Shown: positions 1 through 8,336, counted from the stretch's first letter. The stretch is DNA of 64,000 nt from Schaedlerella arabinosiphila (GCF_003885045.1 NZ_RHJS01000002.1:5139302-5203301); one strand, 5' to 3'. Program-made: numbers and translations. Notes: generated by a model from the letters alone, not told the origin.

Positions 1-1812
1 CTGCTCCCCCTGGGAAACAGTTTCAGCAAAAACGCAATCGAAGAAAGGATTGGTGCGATTATGAAAATGAAAAAAACTCCGCCCTTTGTCCATGGACTGT
101 CGGCGGCGCTGGTTTGCGGAATCATCCTGCTCTTTGCAACCTCCTGCGGTTCCTATGGAGAGGCGGAAAAAAGCAGGGAAACAACCCTCCGGGCGGAGGC
201 GGTGGATGCAGAGGAAACAAATGCGGATAACCGTGTCGTTACGAAATCCCTCTCCGCCGCATTGAAAGAGTCAAAACAGAGCGGTGAGGCCATTCACGAG
301 TCTGCACTGGATCTGACAGAGGAAAGCAAAGAAAGCACCGCTAAAAACGAGGAGGAAAATGTGAACAAGCTGGTTCAGGATACTTCCGCGATGGATGAAA
401 GCGCACTGAGTTACAGCAGGAAAGAGCTTGCGGACCGGATTGCAGATCTGGATCAGTCCATAGAAGAAATAGAAAACGAACTGGACAGACTGGATTATCT
501 GCATATAGATATCCTGGCATACAAGGCGATGTTAGATCAAACCACAGAACGGAATCAGGAGATTCAGGATATCAGGGCGAATGCAGGACAGAACACGGAT
601 CAGGAGAAGCTGCGCCGGGAACAGGAAGAGAACACAAAGCAGATCGAGACGTGGAAAAGGATGATCGAGGAAAAAGAAAAGGAAGTGGAACAGTTCCGAA
701 GCAATGCAGACGACCTTACCCGGGAGATCGAGCAGATGCAGGAGGAGAGAGAACGCCTGCTGCAGATCGAATCAGTCCTGGAGCTGGAGACCTTTTTTGA
801 GGAGCATTACGGAAAATACGGAATCAGCTTCAGCCAGTCCGAAGGCAGGCTTTATAAGGGAAAGACTCCGGTCCGCTTTTTCATAGACGAGAAAGAAGGC
901 GGCGTACTGTGGGCCGACAATGATGGTGAGGTCGTGGTTCGGGCTGTCTACGATAAAGAAGGAAAGGTCAGCGGGGTATCCGTGAGAGAAGCAGACGAGG
1001 ATAAGATCGGAGTGCATTTTGCGGAGGACACGGAAGAAACCGCAGCGAAAACCTACGCCGGCAATCAAGAAACCCACACCGGGGACAATTCATACCGCAG
1101 CGCAGCCTACGTCATTTCCAAGGGAGAGGAATTTGAGGAATATAAGAAATTCGGCCTGTCCTACGATGAAAAAACGGATTTCCTGATGTATAAGAACCAG
1201 ACTGTAGGATACTTTAAAGATGAGACAAAGCCAAACGTTTATACAAGGCTGGCAGAAGGTTCCGGAAAACTGGGGATCACCGTGAACCGGGACAAAAACG
1301 GGAAGATCACCGACTTTTCCGTATTTCCGTTCGATGAAAGCAGCGTGCCGGATTCGTCTGTAAGCGAAGGCGTCGATGTCAAAGAAGGCTCCGGCCTTAT
1401 CAGGTGGGACGACTCAGGGAATATAGTCAGCATGGTTACATTTCCTGCCGCGGAACGGGGCGATTTGGAAGCGTATGCCGCGGAACAGGGAGACACAGAT
1501 GAGGCGGAAGGGGAAGCCACATCTGGCGAAGGCGCCTATTCCGAGGGAGATCCGAATGAAACAGAAACCAGCCTGCCAAAGGAATATGAAAAGCTGGGCA
1601 TAAAGGCTTCCAAGGAAAAAAACAGCGGATGGATCTATCAGGGCAAAGAGGTCGCCGTCATCTACGACAAGGATCATTGGATCTATACAAATGGCACCAT
1701 CCCGGAAAAGAAAGCGGTCTACCTTGAAGTGGTGCGGGACAAAAAAGACCGCGTGACCGAACTGAAAGAAGTCTCGAAAAAGGAAATGCAGAAGCTGATA
1801 GATGAGAATTAA
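1..1812 (+). CDS. BlaR1/MecR1-like M56 family protein, C-terminal part (5' end outside window)
   Basis: The frame is open from base 1, so the ATG at 61 is probably internal. The residues before and after it (GNSFSKNAIEERIGAIMKMKK, then a hydrophobic helix over codons 29-49) match the end of the zinc-peptidase domain and the last membrane helix of M56/BlaR1 proteins. After the helix come a long charged coiled coil (about bases 420-790) and an ectodomain with three copies of a roughly 60-residue unit of the form KxGISxxxxxxxLxYxGxxVxxFxD, near 796-1000, 1129-1330 and 1570-1780. In BlaR1-type proteins the outer domain senses a signal and the M56 domain cleaves a BlaI repressor; here the ligand is unknown. 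Alternative: a lipoprotein starting at 61, since ATSC resembles a lipobox. A separate upstream gene ending at 64 with an ATGA overlap is possible but less convincing. The FtsX permease remnant follows. Confidence 0.7.
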   Translation: MLPLGNSFSKNAIEERIGAIMKMKKTPPFVHGLSAALVCGIILLFATSCGSYGEAEKSRETTLRAEAVDAEETNADNRVVTKSLSAALKESKQSGEAIHESALDLTEESKESTAKNEEENVNKLVQDTSAMDESALSYSRKELADRIADLDQSIEEIENELDRLDYLHIDILAYKAMLDQTTERNQEIQDIRANAGQNTDQEKLRREQEENTKQIETWKRMIEEKEKEVEQFRSNADDLTREIEQMQEERERLLQIESVLELETFFEEHYGKYGISFSQSEGRLYKGKTPVRFFIDEKEGGVLWADNDGEVVVRAVYDKEGKVSGVSVREADEDKIGVHFAEDTEETAAKTYAGNQETHTGDNSYRSAAYVISKGEEFEEYKKFGLSYDEKTDFLMYKNQTVGYFKDETKPNVYTRLAEGSGKLGITVNRDKNGKITDFSVFPFDESSVPDSSVSEGVDVKEGSGLIRWDDSGNIVSMVTFPAAERGDLEAYAAEQGDTDEAEGEATSGEGAYSEGDPNETETSLPKEYEKLGIKASKEKNSGWIYQGKEVAVIYDKDHWIYTNGTIPEKKAVYLEVVRDKKDRVTELKEVSKKEMQKLIDEN

Positions 1813-1870
1813 GGGGCCGGGCAGACATACCCCGCAAGGGAAATGTTTACTCGACCAAGTAAGGAGCAGC

Positions 1871-3558
1871 ATGTTCACCGCAAAAAAGATGTTCATAAAT
1901 ATCGCAAGAAACAAAGCCAGGAGCCTGATCCTGGCTGCGTTTTCCTTCCTGGCGGTTCTGTTTGCCGGGATCTGTTTTGGAAATCTGGAACAGAACGAAA
2001 GCCTGCTGGCCGCGCTGGGGGAAAAGATCCCTGTGACGGCAGCCATTGCAAATTCCACCGGAGACAGGCTGACAGGGCTTGACATTACGGAAAAACGAAT
2101 CGAATTGTTTCTGGATCTGGGGCTGGAAGACTATACGGTCACGGCAGAAAGCTACGGAAACATCGGATTCGGCCCGGAAAATACGGAGCAGAGGGCCAGC
2201 GTCCATCTGATGGGAACCAATACAGTATCGGCCATGGATGCATGGAAGCCGGAACCACCTATATCACATACATGGGTATGAATCCCGTAAATGCAGATAG
2301 GCATGAAGGCTTTGAAGGAATCGAATATATGCCCCTGCGGATTTATGAAAACCAGACCCGGCTCTGGTATGAGGCAGGCGACGGCTTCTATGATACCGCG
2401 GAAGGTGCAGTCTGGGAACGCATCGCCGAAATGCTGGAAACCTGCAAGGAGAAAATGATGCCCGTGACGCCGGTCAGCGACCTGCAGCTTCTGCGGCCAT
2501 TTCATGACGGGGAGGCGGCGCTTGCAGAGGGACGCAGGATCACCCCGGAGGAATATGAAAAGGGCGGCAGGGTGTGCCTGATCCCGCAGACATTTGCGCA
2601 GAAAAACGATCTGCAGGTAGGGGATACGCTCCCGCTGCAGTTTTATTTCGCTGATTATAAATATCCCCTGTGCCAGGTGGCCTTCGTCACGGGAGGGATG
2701 GATATGGAGGCAATAGACGCCGACGGAAATATTCTGAACCCGTTTTGGGAAGGCGGATATGAGATCGTCGGTATCTACTCCTATTCGGTTACCCTGACAA
2801 ATGATCCTCACGCATTTGCAGAAAACCAGATCTTTGTCCCGGAACGCTCCGTTTCGAAGGATTTCAAAGACCATGTGACAGCTCGCGGGCCGATGCAGGT
2901 ATACAACACTTCCTTCCGCATCAAAAACGGCTCTATCGGCAGATTCATGGAAGAATTTTCGAAGCTTCCCGAAAGCAGTCTCCTGGAGATCGAATTTGAC
3001 GACGGCGGATACGAAACATTTGCATCCAAAATGAAAAATACCCGCATCGTGGCAGCCGCCCTCTTTTTTGCGGGACTCGCGCTGCTGCTTGCGACCATTG
3101 CGTTTCTCATGTATTTTATGATCCTCAAACAGAGACGGCGCACCGCCGTGGAGCAGGCCCTTGGCATGACAAAACGGCAGTGCGTCATATCCCTGCTGGG
3201 CGGAATCCTGGTGCTGACGGCAGTCTGCTCCGCAGCCGGCGCGGCCGCCGGAATGCAGATGAGCCAGGCGGTGCGGGAAGCGGCGGAGAGCAAGGATGAA
3301 GGATTCAGCACGGCTTATACAAAGGGGATGCCGGATAGCCGCGGGGAAGAAGAGGCTTCGCCGGATGATGCGGGCGGGGTGAAAAATGAGGATGGAGTAG
3401 AAAACGAAGCCATATCGGAGAATCCCAGTGTGGATCAGCGGATACTGGTCTGCCTGACTGCCCTGTGTGAAACTGGGGTTGTCAGCCTTCTGTCGCTCTT
3501 TTTTATCAGCCGGAATCTGTGCGCGGCGCCGATATTGGTGTTGTCTGAGAAGGAGTAA
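1871..3558 (+). pseudogene. FtsX/MacB-like ABC transporter permease, frameshifted
   Basis: The start at 1871 follows AAGGAG at about 1860. The first part (1871-2281) has an N-terminal membrane helix (NIARNKARSLILAAFSFLAV) and the beginning of an extracytoplasmic domain. The frame is then lost, and the same protein continues in another frame from about 2242 to 3558. The second part has a long extracytoplasmic region and C-terminal helices, with ALGMTKRQ between two of them, as in FtsX-family permeases of macrolide or peptide exporters. A charged low-complexity stretch lies between the last helices. No ATPase partner is visible here. A sequencing error or a real frameshift near 2240-2280 would both explain the break; with either, the intact protein would be about 560 residues. 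Confidence 0.65.
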
Positions 3559-3616
3559 AAACATGGCGGGATTACGGATGTGAAAGCTGCCGCGGTATAT
3601 CATGAGGTGACTTTTT

Positions 3617-4978
3617 TCACACAAATTTGTAACGTTCCAGCATATAAATCGGCAGAGTTTCAATTTTACCATCAATGCCGCCCTTCGTATCTCCCTTTAG
3701 ATAAAGCAGTTTATGTGCTTTCCCCTGTTCCAGCGCTTTCAATGCGGTGGCAGCCGTTCCTTTGCCGGATTTTACTTCTACCAGATAGCGGGTAGATGAA
3801 TGGACGCTCTGCGCAATGAAATCAATCTCGCCGCCCCGGTATGTGGCAAATGCCGGTGTTTCAAAAACAATCTCTTCCGGAAAATCCTGCCTTTTTTTCA
3901 GGTTGATGTAAACATAGTTTTCATTCAGCGTACCTGAGATGGACCTGGAATCTATACCAGTCCGGGACAGATAATAGTTAGCCAGTCCGGGGTCCATAAA
4001 ATAGCAGCGGCTTGCCGGTTTGAAATCAAGGACATCCATTTCCGTGATCTTGGCGCAGAAACCAATGATGCCCGAGAAATACAGCCAGCTGATCGCCCGG
4101 TTGCAGGCAGCTTTTGAAAGATTACTGGAATAATCCCTGGTTACCAGCTTCTGCAGTTCTTCGCTGATACTGCCCTCTGCCAGTCCCCTGCTCTCCCGGC
4201 ATAAAATACGGCTGACAGAAAGAAAAATCTGGGTAAACACCCTGGTATCCAGGATATCCGTAAAATACCGGGTAGATTCATTCGTGAAGGTATCAATGAT
4301 TTTTACAAGAGCTCCCCTGGCTTTTTCAATATCCTTTGTTTCCAGATAGGTTTTGACTACATTTGGATATCCGCCGATCTGAAGATAGATGTCATATGCC
4401 GTTTTTAACAGCTCGTATACATCGCTATCCTGTGGAGAATCTGACTTCAGACTGAGATATTGTGTATACAGGTTCCCGTCAAATGCCTGGAGGAACTCAC
4501 CAAATGACAGGGTATAAATGGAAATCCGCGTCATATCCCCGCTGGAATATCGGAATTCCGGCTCTAAAATCTGCCCCAGATAGCTTCCGGTTACAATAAA
4601 ATGCGCCTGAAAGTGCCGGGTAAATTCCCGGATGCAGTTATAGATTTCGGCAGACTCCTGTATTTCGTCAATAATGATTACGGTATCGTCAGAATCAGAA
4701 AAGTCAGGTTCAAAAAGCCGGAATGCGTCATGAAGGGGGTGCTCCGGACGTTTTGTGCCGGGTATCCATGACGTAGCCTGTTTATAGCATTCCAGGAACT
4801 GTTTTCCGCTCTGTTCAAAAAAGTTGATATAAATTTTATATTTAAAATGTTCATCTGCAAATTTATTGATGATATATGTTTTTCCTACCTGCCTGGCGCC
4901 GTTTACTTCTAAAGTGCTTCGGTTTTGTTCACTTTTCCATTCCAAAAGTTTATCATAAACGGTTCGTTTGAGATACAT
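3617..4978 (-). CDS. AAA ATPase with DUF4143 domain
   Basis: About 453 residues. The N-terminal P-loop GARQVGKT and a Walker B-like VIIIDEIQ are those of the AAA_14 family. The C-terminal half carries a DUF4143 nuclease-like core (GEIDFIAQ...YLVEVKSGK), resembling the D-(E/Q)xK arrangement of PD-(D/E)XK folds. The start at 4978 is chosen because AAAGGAG lies just before it; an in-frame ATG at 4996 overlaps that ribosome site and is less likely. These proteins are common, often multicopy, in gut Clostridia and Bacteroidetes, and their biochemical role is not established. The gene stands alone, convergent with the permease remnant. Its 5' flank holds a MITE-like insertion. Confidence 0.85.
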   Translation of the reverse strand: MYLKRTVYDKLLEWKSEQNRSTLEVNGARQVGKTYIINKFADEHFKYKIYINFFEQSGKQFLECYKQATSWIPGTKRPEHPLHDAFRLFEPDFSDSDDTVIIIDEIQESAEIYNCIREFTRHFQAHFIVTGSYLGQILEPEFRYSSGDMTRISIYTLSFGEFLQAFDGNLYTQYLSLKSDSPQDSDVYELLKTAYDIYLQIGGYPNVVKTYLETKDIEKARGALVKIIDTFTNESTRYFTDILDTRVFTQIFLSVSRILCRESRGLAEGSISEELQKLVTRDYSSNLSKAACNRAISWLYFSGIIGFCAKITEMDVLDFKPASRCYFMDPGLANYYLSRTGIDSRSISGTLNENYVYINLKKRQDFPEEIVFETPAFATYRGGEIDFIAQSVHSSTRYLVEVKSGKGTAATALKALEQGKAHKLLYLKGDTKGGIDGKIETLPIYMLERYKFV

Positions 4979-5026
4979 TGCTCTGGCTCCTTTCATAATA
5001 AGGTTTGTCCGGATATTGAATTACCA

Positions 5027-5221
5027 GTTACTATTCACAGCCATATAAAAATCAGCAGACAGATTCGTCAAGCGCAGCTTGTAAGAAGCTGTTTGATGAT
5101 TTTTATATGACTGAAATCAGTCACTTCACCCACATAAGCAAAAAATTAAGATGCGCAGCATCGGCAGACGGCTTTACCGGCTGTTTTTGCGCATGTGGGT
5201 GAAGTGGCTGTGAATAGTAAC
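5027..5221. mobile_element. MITE-like element 1 (195 bp, 17-bp TIR, 8-bp TSD)
   Basis: The ends are perfect 17-bp inverted repeats: GTTACTATTCACAGCCA at 5027-5043 and its complement at 5205-5221. They are flanked by the direct repeat AATTACCA at 5019-5026 and 5222-5229, a convincing 8-bp target duplication. Inside are two further perfect stems: ATATAAAAATCA (5043-5054 with 5097-5108) and CACTTCACCCACAT (5122-5135 with 5193-5206). The second arm also contains GCAAAAA/TTTTTGC. The whole can fold as a three-way junction. It has no coding capacity of its own. Confidence 0.8.
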
Positions 5222-5445
5222 AATTACCAGCCTTGCCCAAAATGCACGGCTGGTAATCATATGGATTGTTTCCTTTTCTATTTTATCATGCTTTTTATAG
5301 TTACTCAATTCTTATTCAAACTATTTTATTCCTGTGAACAGTTCACACGGTCCCGGTTTAAAATGGCAGATAGACGAAAAGGAAGGAGTGTGATATATTA
5401 GTTTATATAGCCTGGAAGCAATGATTTTTTGGAAGGAAATATGAC

Positions 5446-6789
5446 ATGTATTTATCAAATATTCATATTGAGAATTTTAAAGGTATAAAAAATGCGGATT
5501 TTGATTTTGACAGAACAGTCAATATTATAATTGGAGATAACGGAACAGGAAAGACATCTGTCCTTGAAGCAATTGTAGTTGCTCTGGGCGGTTTTCTTTC
5601 CGGGATTGACGGTGTAAATACAATTCATTTTTCAAAAGATGAAATCAGGCGGGAAAATCAGCTTACAGGAAGAGGTTCTAATAACATTGTGTATAAAACG
5701 CCAATCCGGGTAGATGTTTGTCTCGAGTTGTGTGTTCATAATCATGGGAAGACGGAACTTCATCCATTCAAATTTACCAGACAGAAGAAGAGTATCAAAA
5801 GCGTACGTTCCACAGTAGAGCCCAGGGACATTTGCAGAGAAGCTCAGTGGATGGCAGAAGACAGGCAGGCCGTACTGCCGGTCATCAGCTACCAGAGCTT
5901 TTCCAGAGTATCGAATCAGAAGAAGGATAAATGGGAAAATCCATTTTCAAAGGAGGACTATTCCAGGGCGGTGGGGTATGTAGACTGCCTGGAAGAGGCG
6001 GCGAACGAGAAAATGCTTGCCAACTGGTGCAAAAAAATGGAACAAGTCGCATGGCAGCAGGAAGAAACGATTCCGGAATATGAGATTGTAAAAAAGACAG
6101 TATCAAAATTTATGCAGCTTATGCAGGAGGATGAACGCATCCGGGTTTATTATGACAAACGTACGGAAGAATTGGTATACACAAATGAAGAAGAAATTCT
6201 GCCGGTACGTATGTTGAGCTCAGGTTTCAGGAATTTGCTCGGGATGGTATTTGACATTGCTTACAGAATGGCAGTTTTAAATCCGGATTTATTGGAAAAT
6301 GTTGTGGAGATGACCCCGGGAATCGTTCTGATTGATGAAATAGACCTGCATCTGCATCCCAGGTGGCAGTGGAAGATAATAGATGCTTTAAAAAATACAT
6401 TTCCCAGGGTACAGTTCATCGTCACTACCCATTCGCCGGTGATTATTGCTTCGTGTAAGGAGGAAAAACTGATCACGCTGCAATTGGAGGATATTTTTTT
6501 AGACAAACCGTCGGAGATCATGCATGGAAAAACCGTAAAGGGCTGGATGGTGGACCGGGTTTTGACAGAGCATATGCGCACAGAAAACCGCGACCCGGAA
6601 ACTACTGAAAAATTAAAGCATTTATCTTTGCTTGCCAAAAAGAAAATTTCAGGATACATGTCGGATGGGGAAAAAGAAGAGTACAGAAGGCTGATCCGGG
6701 AGCTGAGCAGTTTACTGCCGGAAGACGATATTGCAGTGGAAGAGGCTGCTTTTATGTCGGTGGATGAGATATTGGGGAACAAAGAATGA
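5446..6789 (+). CDS. RecF/OLD-like AAA ATPase (SMC-type head)
   Basis: 447 residues. The Walker A is GDNGTGKTS near residues 29-37. The late signature and Walker B region (LSSGFRNLLGMV, then GIVLIDEIDLHLHP) and the H-loop (FIVTTHSP) define an AAA_21/AAA_23-type ATPase related to RecF, OLD and the PtuA ATPase of the Septu defence system. The ribosome site GGAAGGAAA precedes the start. There is no fused TOPRIM or nuclease domain, and the next frame is a decayed fragment of an unrelated regulator starting at an ATGA overlap. A partner gene, for example an HNH nuclease as in Septu, may have been deleted at that junction; this is inference. The position in a region rich in decayed defence-type genes supports a defence role but does not prove it. 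Confidence 0.75.
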   Translation: MYLSNIHIENFKGIKNADFDFDRTVNIIIGDNGTGKTSVLEAIVVALGGFLSGIDGVNTIHFSKDEIRRENQLTGRGSNNIVYKTPIRVDVCLELCVHNHGKTELHPFKFTRQKKSIKSVRSTVEPRDICREAQWMAEDRQAVLPVISYQSFSRVSNQKKDKWENPFSKEDYSRAVGYVDCLEEAANEKMLANWCKKMEQVAWQQEETIPEYEIVKKTVSKFMQLMQEDERIRVYYDKRTEELVYTNEEEILPVRMLSSGFRNLLGMVFDIAYRMAVLNPDLLENVVEMTPGIVLIDEIDLHLHPRWQWKIIDALKNTFPRVQFIVTTHSPVIIASCKEEKLITLQLEDIFLDKPSEIMHGKTVKGWMVDRVLTEHMRTENRDPETTEKLKHLSLLAKKKISGYMSDGEKEEYRRLIRELSSLLPEDDIAVEEAAFMSVDEILGNKE

Positions 6790-7229
6790 GTTTGTTAAGA
6801 CTAAGATTACTTGCAGATGTATTCAACAGGCTCGGATATATGGAGCGAAAAGGCAGCGGATTTGGAAAGATTATCAGTGGATATGAATTTCAAATCAATT
6901 ATAATGAGAGCAAAACACCATCATTCCGTTCGGACAGATATCAGTTTACTGTGGTGATGCCGAACCTGAATTCTAATGTCCCTTAAGGTGTCCCCCAAGA
7001 TGTCCCTTAAGGTGTCCCCCAAGATGTCCCTTAAGGTGTCCCCCAAGATGTCCCTCAAGGTGTCCCTCAAGACAAACTGGATGCCCAGATTATGGATTTG
7101 ATTCGTAAGGACAGCAAAATTAGTACAGAGAAAATGGCGATTGCGTTAGGCGTAAGTTCTATCATAGAAAAGATATTTTACCGATACGGTTTTTGGATGA
7201 GGAGTGACCCTTTAAATAGGAGGAAATAA
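6786..7229 (+). pseudogene. Remnant of AlbA_2/HATPase_c_4-type transcriptional regulator with three in-frame TAA codons
   Basis: The reading frame begins ATGAGTTTG, overlapping the ATPase stop. It encodes ADVFNRLGYMERKGSGFGKI, typical of the C-terminal ATP-binding (HATPase_c_4) part of AlbA-type regulators. The N-terminal DNA-binding and central parts are missing. The frame then enters a linker of VPQ repeats, as is common in these proteins, but TAA replaces CAA at 6984, 7008 and 7032. After the repeats a short winged-helix-like tail (DAQIMDLIRKDSKISTEKMA) remains open until TAA at 7227. Truncated at the front, stopped three times and shortened at the end, it is a dead gene unless the stops are read through. 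Confidence 0.75.
6975..7070 (+). repeat. 24-bp tandem repeat, four units, encoding VPQ linker
   Basis: Four 24-bp units, each made of two 12-bp halves of the form G(A/G)TGTCCC(T/C)(C/T)AA. In frame each half encodes V-P-Q/stop-(D/G). The first three units carry TAA at the same position (6984, 7008, 7032); the fourth has CAA (7056). Sharing of the stop suggests one C-to-T change copied by repeat expansion. Confidence 0.85.
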
Positions 7230-7359
7230 TGATGTTGAAATGGAAACGGGCGTTGATATTTTCCCAATCGTAAAGAATGAGGAGCATTATATGTATTGGG
7301 CGGATACATTGCCTTTTTATAAAAATATTAAAGATGAAGGGGTACTGATTGGTGAATAA
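7216..7359 (+). pseudogene. C-terminal fragment of MNT-type nucleotidyltransferase (antitoxin)
   Basis: The frame encodes VEMETGVDIFPIVKNEEHY, then MYWADTLPFYKNIKDEGVLI and a stop. This matches the C-terminal end of minimal nucleotidyltransferases paired with HEPN proteins. The catalytic GSxxxG...DxD part is absent. The fragment is joined directly to the tail of the AlbA remnant. It overlaps the next frame in the GTGAATAA arrangement expected for an MNT-HEPN operon. Confidence 0.65.
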
Positions 7360-7612
7360 AAAAGAAAGAGATTTGTGTATTTATAGATACCGTGATGCGA
7401 TGGAGACATTTGAAGCAGCAAGCCTTTGTTTTCGAAATAATCATTTTAAGGATGCCATTAATAGAAGTGATTATGATGCATTTTATATTGCTTCAAGAGA
7501 GGAGGCGCAAGAACAAATATGCGCTGCACACGCTGAAAAGACAATTATAAAAGGTGGTAAGGTAAATCCTTGCCACCATTGTACTATTATCTGCTGGCAG
7601 GTATATTCCTAA
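7352..7612 (+). pseudogene. HEPN-domain toxin remnant with internal deletion
   Basis: A GTG start at 7352 overlaps the MNT stop. The N-terminal helix (RDAMETFEAASLCFRNNHFKDAINRS) is a HEPN first helix. It then jumps straight to DYDAFYIASREEAQEQI, which in intact HEPN proteins lies near the C-terminus. The middle, including the R-x4-6-H RNase motif, is missing. NRSYY and NSDYD-like text at the two sides could explain the deletion by short homology. The C-terminal end is out of register and runs into the convergent XRE gene. The toxin activity should be lost. Confidence 0.65.
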
Positions 7613-7829
7613 AAAATTCTTCGTATTCTACATTAAAGATTTCTTTCAATCCGACCAAATCGCTAATATAGATATTCCCTCTGCCAAGCTCAATCAATGA
7701 ATATGTGCTGCGACTCAATGGCGATCCTAAAACCTGTAGTTTGGCAACGGTCTGTTCCTGGGTTAACTGACAGGAATTACGGATGCGCTGTAGATTTTGT
7801 CCAAATAATTCATTACATAATATCTTCAT
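7587..7829 (-). CDS. Small XRE/Cro-type HTH regulator, copy 1
   Basis: 80 residues, almost entirely one helix-turn-helix domain: FGQNLQRIRNSCQLTQEQTVAKLQ, then SRSTYSLIELGRGNI, then a helix ending the Cro/C1 fold. The start ATG at 7829 follows AAAGGTG. It is a close paralogue of the gene at 8004-8246, sharing SPLSRSTYSLIELGRGNI and many other residues. No ligand or toxin domain is attached. Its upstream region holds a separate 8+8-bp inverted repeat (7849-7869), a likely autoregulatory operator. Its 3' end overlaps the dead HEPN frame, consistent with erosion of the HEPN gene after the rearrangement. Confidence 0.8.
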   Translation of the reverse strand: MKILCNELFGQNLQRIRNSCQLTQEQTVAKLQVLGSPLSRSTYSLIELGRGNIYISDLVGLKEIFNVEYEEFFRNIPASR

Positions 7830-7848
7830 GGCTATAAATCACCTTTCT

Positions 7849-7869
7849 AATTTCAATGGAGTTGAAATT
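7849..7869. promoter_or_regulatory. Inverted repeat AATTTCAA-N5-TTGAAATT, likely operator of XRE copy 1
   Basis: Perfect 8-bp arms around TGGAG, 20 bp upstream of the start codon of the minus-strand XRE gene. The size and symmetry fit a dimeric Cro-type repressor. Confidence 0.5.
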
Positions 7870-7963
7870 TGTCGTTAAGGTTTTTCCATGCCGTATTTAT
7901 TTATAGGTTTGCCAATAAGTACAAGCAATAAACTGTACTATATCAAACAACAAAAAGAAAAAT

Positions 7964-7979
7964 GCTTATAGATATAAGC
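7964..7979. promoter_or_regulatory. GCTTAT-N4-ATAAGC operator-like site 1
   Basis: GCTTATAGATATAAGC, a 16-bp near-palindrome with perfect 6-bp arms. It lies between the two XRE genes, just beyond the 3' end of copy 2. The same site occurs at 8269-8284 and 8321-8336. Confidence 0.5.
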
Positions 7980-8003
7980 GAAAACAAATAAAAACTTCCC
8001 TTG

Positions 8004-8246
8004 CTATCTTGATACAGAAATATCTTTAAAAAAATCGGAATAATTCGTTTTAAAAATTTGTTTTAGACCAACTAAGTCACTAACAAAAATATTTCCACGT
8101 CCCAGTTCAATTAAAGAGTATGTACTACGACTAAGAGGCGAACCAAGCAGCTGTAGTTTAGCAACAGTCTGTTCTTGTGAGAAATTGCATGAAAGACGAA
8201 TCTGTTGCAGGTTACGTCCAAATGTTTCATTGCATAATAATTTCAA
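8004..8246 (-). CDS. Small XRE/Cro-type HTH regulator, copy 2 (TTG start, poly-G ribosome site)
   Basis: 80 residues and a clear duplicate of the gene at 7587-7829: FGRNLQQIRLSCNFSQEQTVAKLQLLGSPLSRSTYSLIELGRGNI. The only suitable start is TTG at 8246-8244. Seven bases upstream on the coding strand lies a run of eight G preceded by seven A (8254-8268), which acts as an unusual Shine-Dalgarno sequence. A homopolymer in that place could change length and alter expression. Two copies of the GCTTAT-N4-ATAAGC site lie immediately upstream, between this gene and the divergent membrane-protein gene. The gene is therefore likely to control itself and its neighbour. Confidence 0.78.
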   Translation of the reverse strand: MKLLCNETFGRNLQQIRLSCNFSQEQTVAKLQLLGSPLSRSTYSLIELGRGNIFVSDLVGLKQIFKTNYSDFFKDISVSR

Positions 8247-8268
8247 GACTATGCCCCCCCCTTTTTTT

Positions 8269-8284
8269 GCTTATATCTGTAAGC
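8269..8284. promoter_or_regulatory. GCTTAT-N4-ATAAGC operator-like site 2
   Basis: Reads GCTTACAGATATAAGC on the minus strand, differing at one arm base from the consensus. It lies directly upstream of XRE copy 2. Confidence 0.5.
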
Positions 8285-8320
8285 TATATCTTGATTTTAC
8301 CAATATAAAAAGCTATAATT

Positions 8321-8336
8321 GCTTATGGATATAAGC
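8321..8336. promoter_or_regulatory. GCTTAT-N4-ATAAGC operator-like site 3
   Basis: GCTTATGGATATAAGC, with perfect arms, 52 bp from site 2 centre to centre. It is positioned upstream of the plus-strand gene at 8399. Confidence 0.5.

Noticed and set aside
61..1812. Lipoprotein starting at ATG 61
   Set aside because: The frame is open to base 1, and the residues around 61 match the end of an M56 peptidase domain, so the ATG is probably internal. It is kept as an alternative in the feature entry.
2152..3675. 507-residue minus-strand frame opposite the permease
   Set aside because: Low-quality composition and no domain text. The plus-strand permease parts are recognisable.
5195..5401. 68-residue frame beginning in MITE element 1
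   Set aside because: Its first codons lie in the element's inverted repeat. The protein text is not domain-like and no ribosome site precedes it.
6975..7070. Tandem repeat considered as a CRISPR array
   Set aside because: Units are directly joined with no unique spacers and lie in a coding linker.
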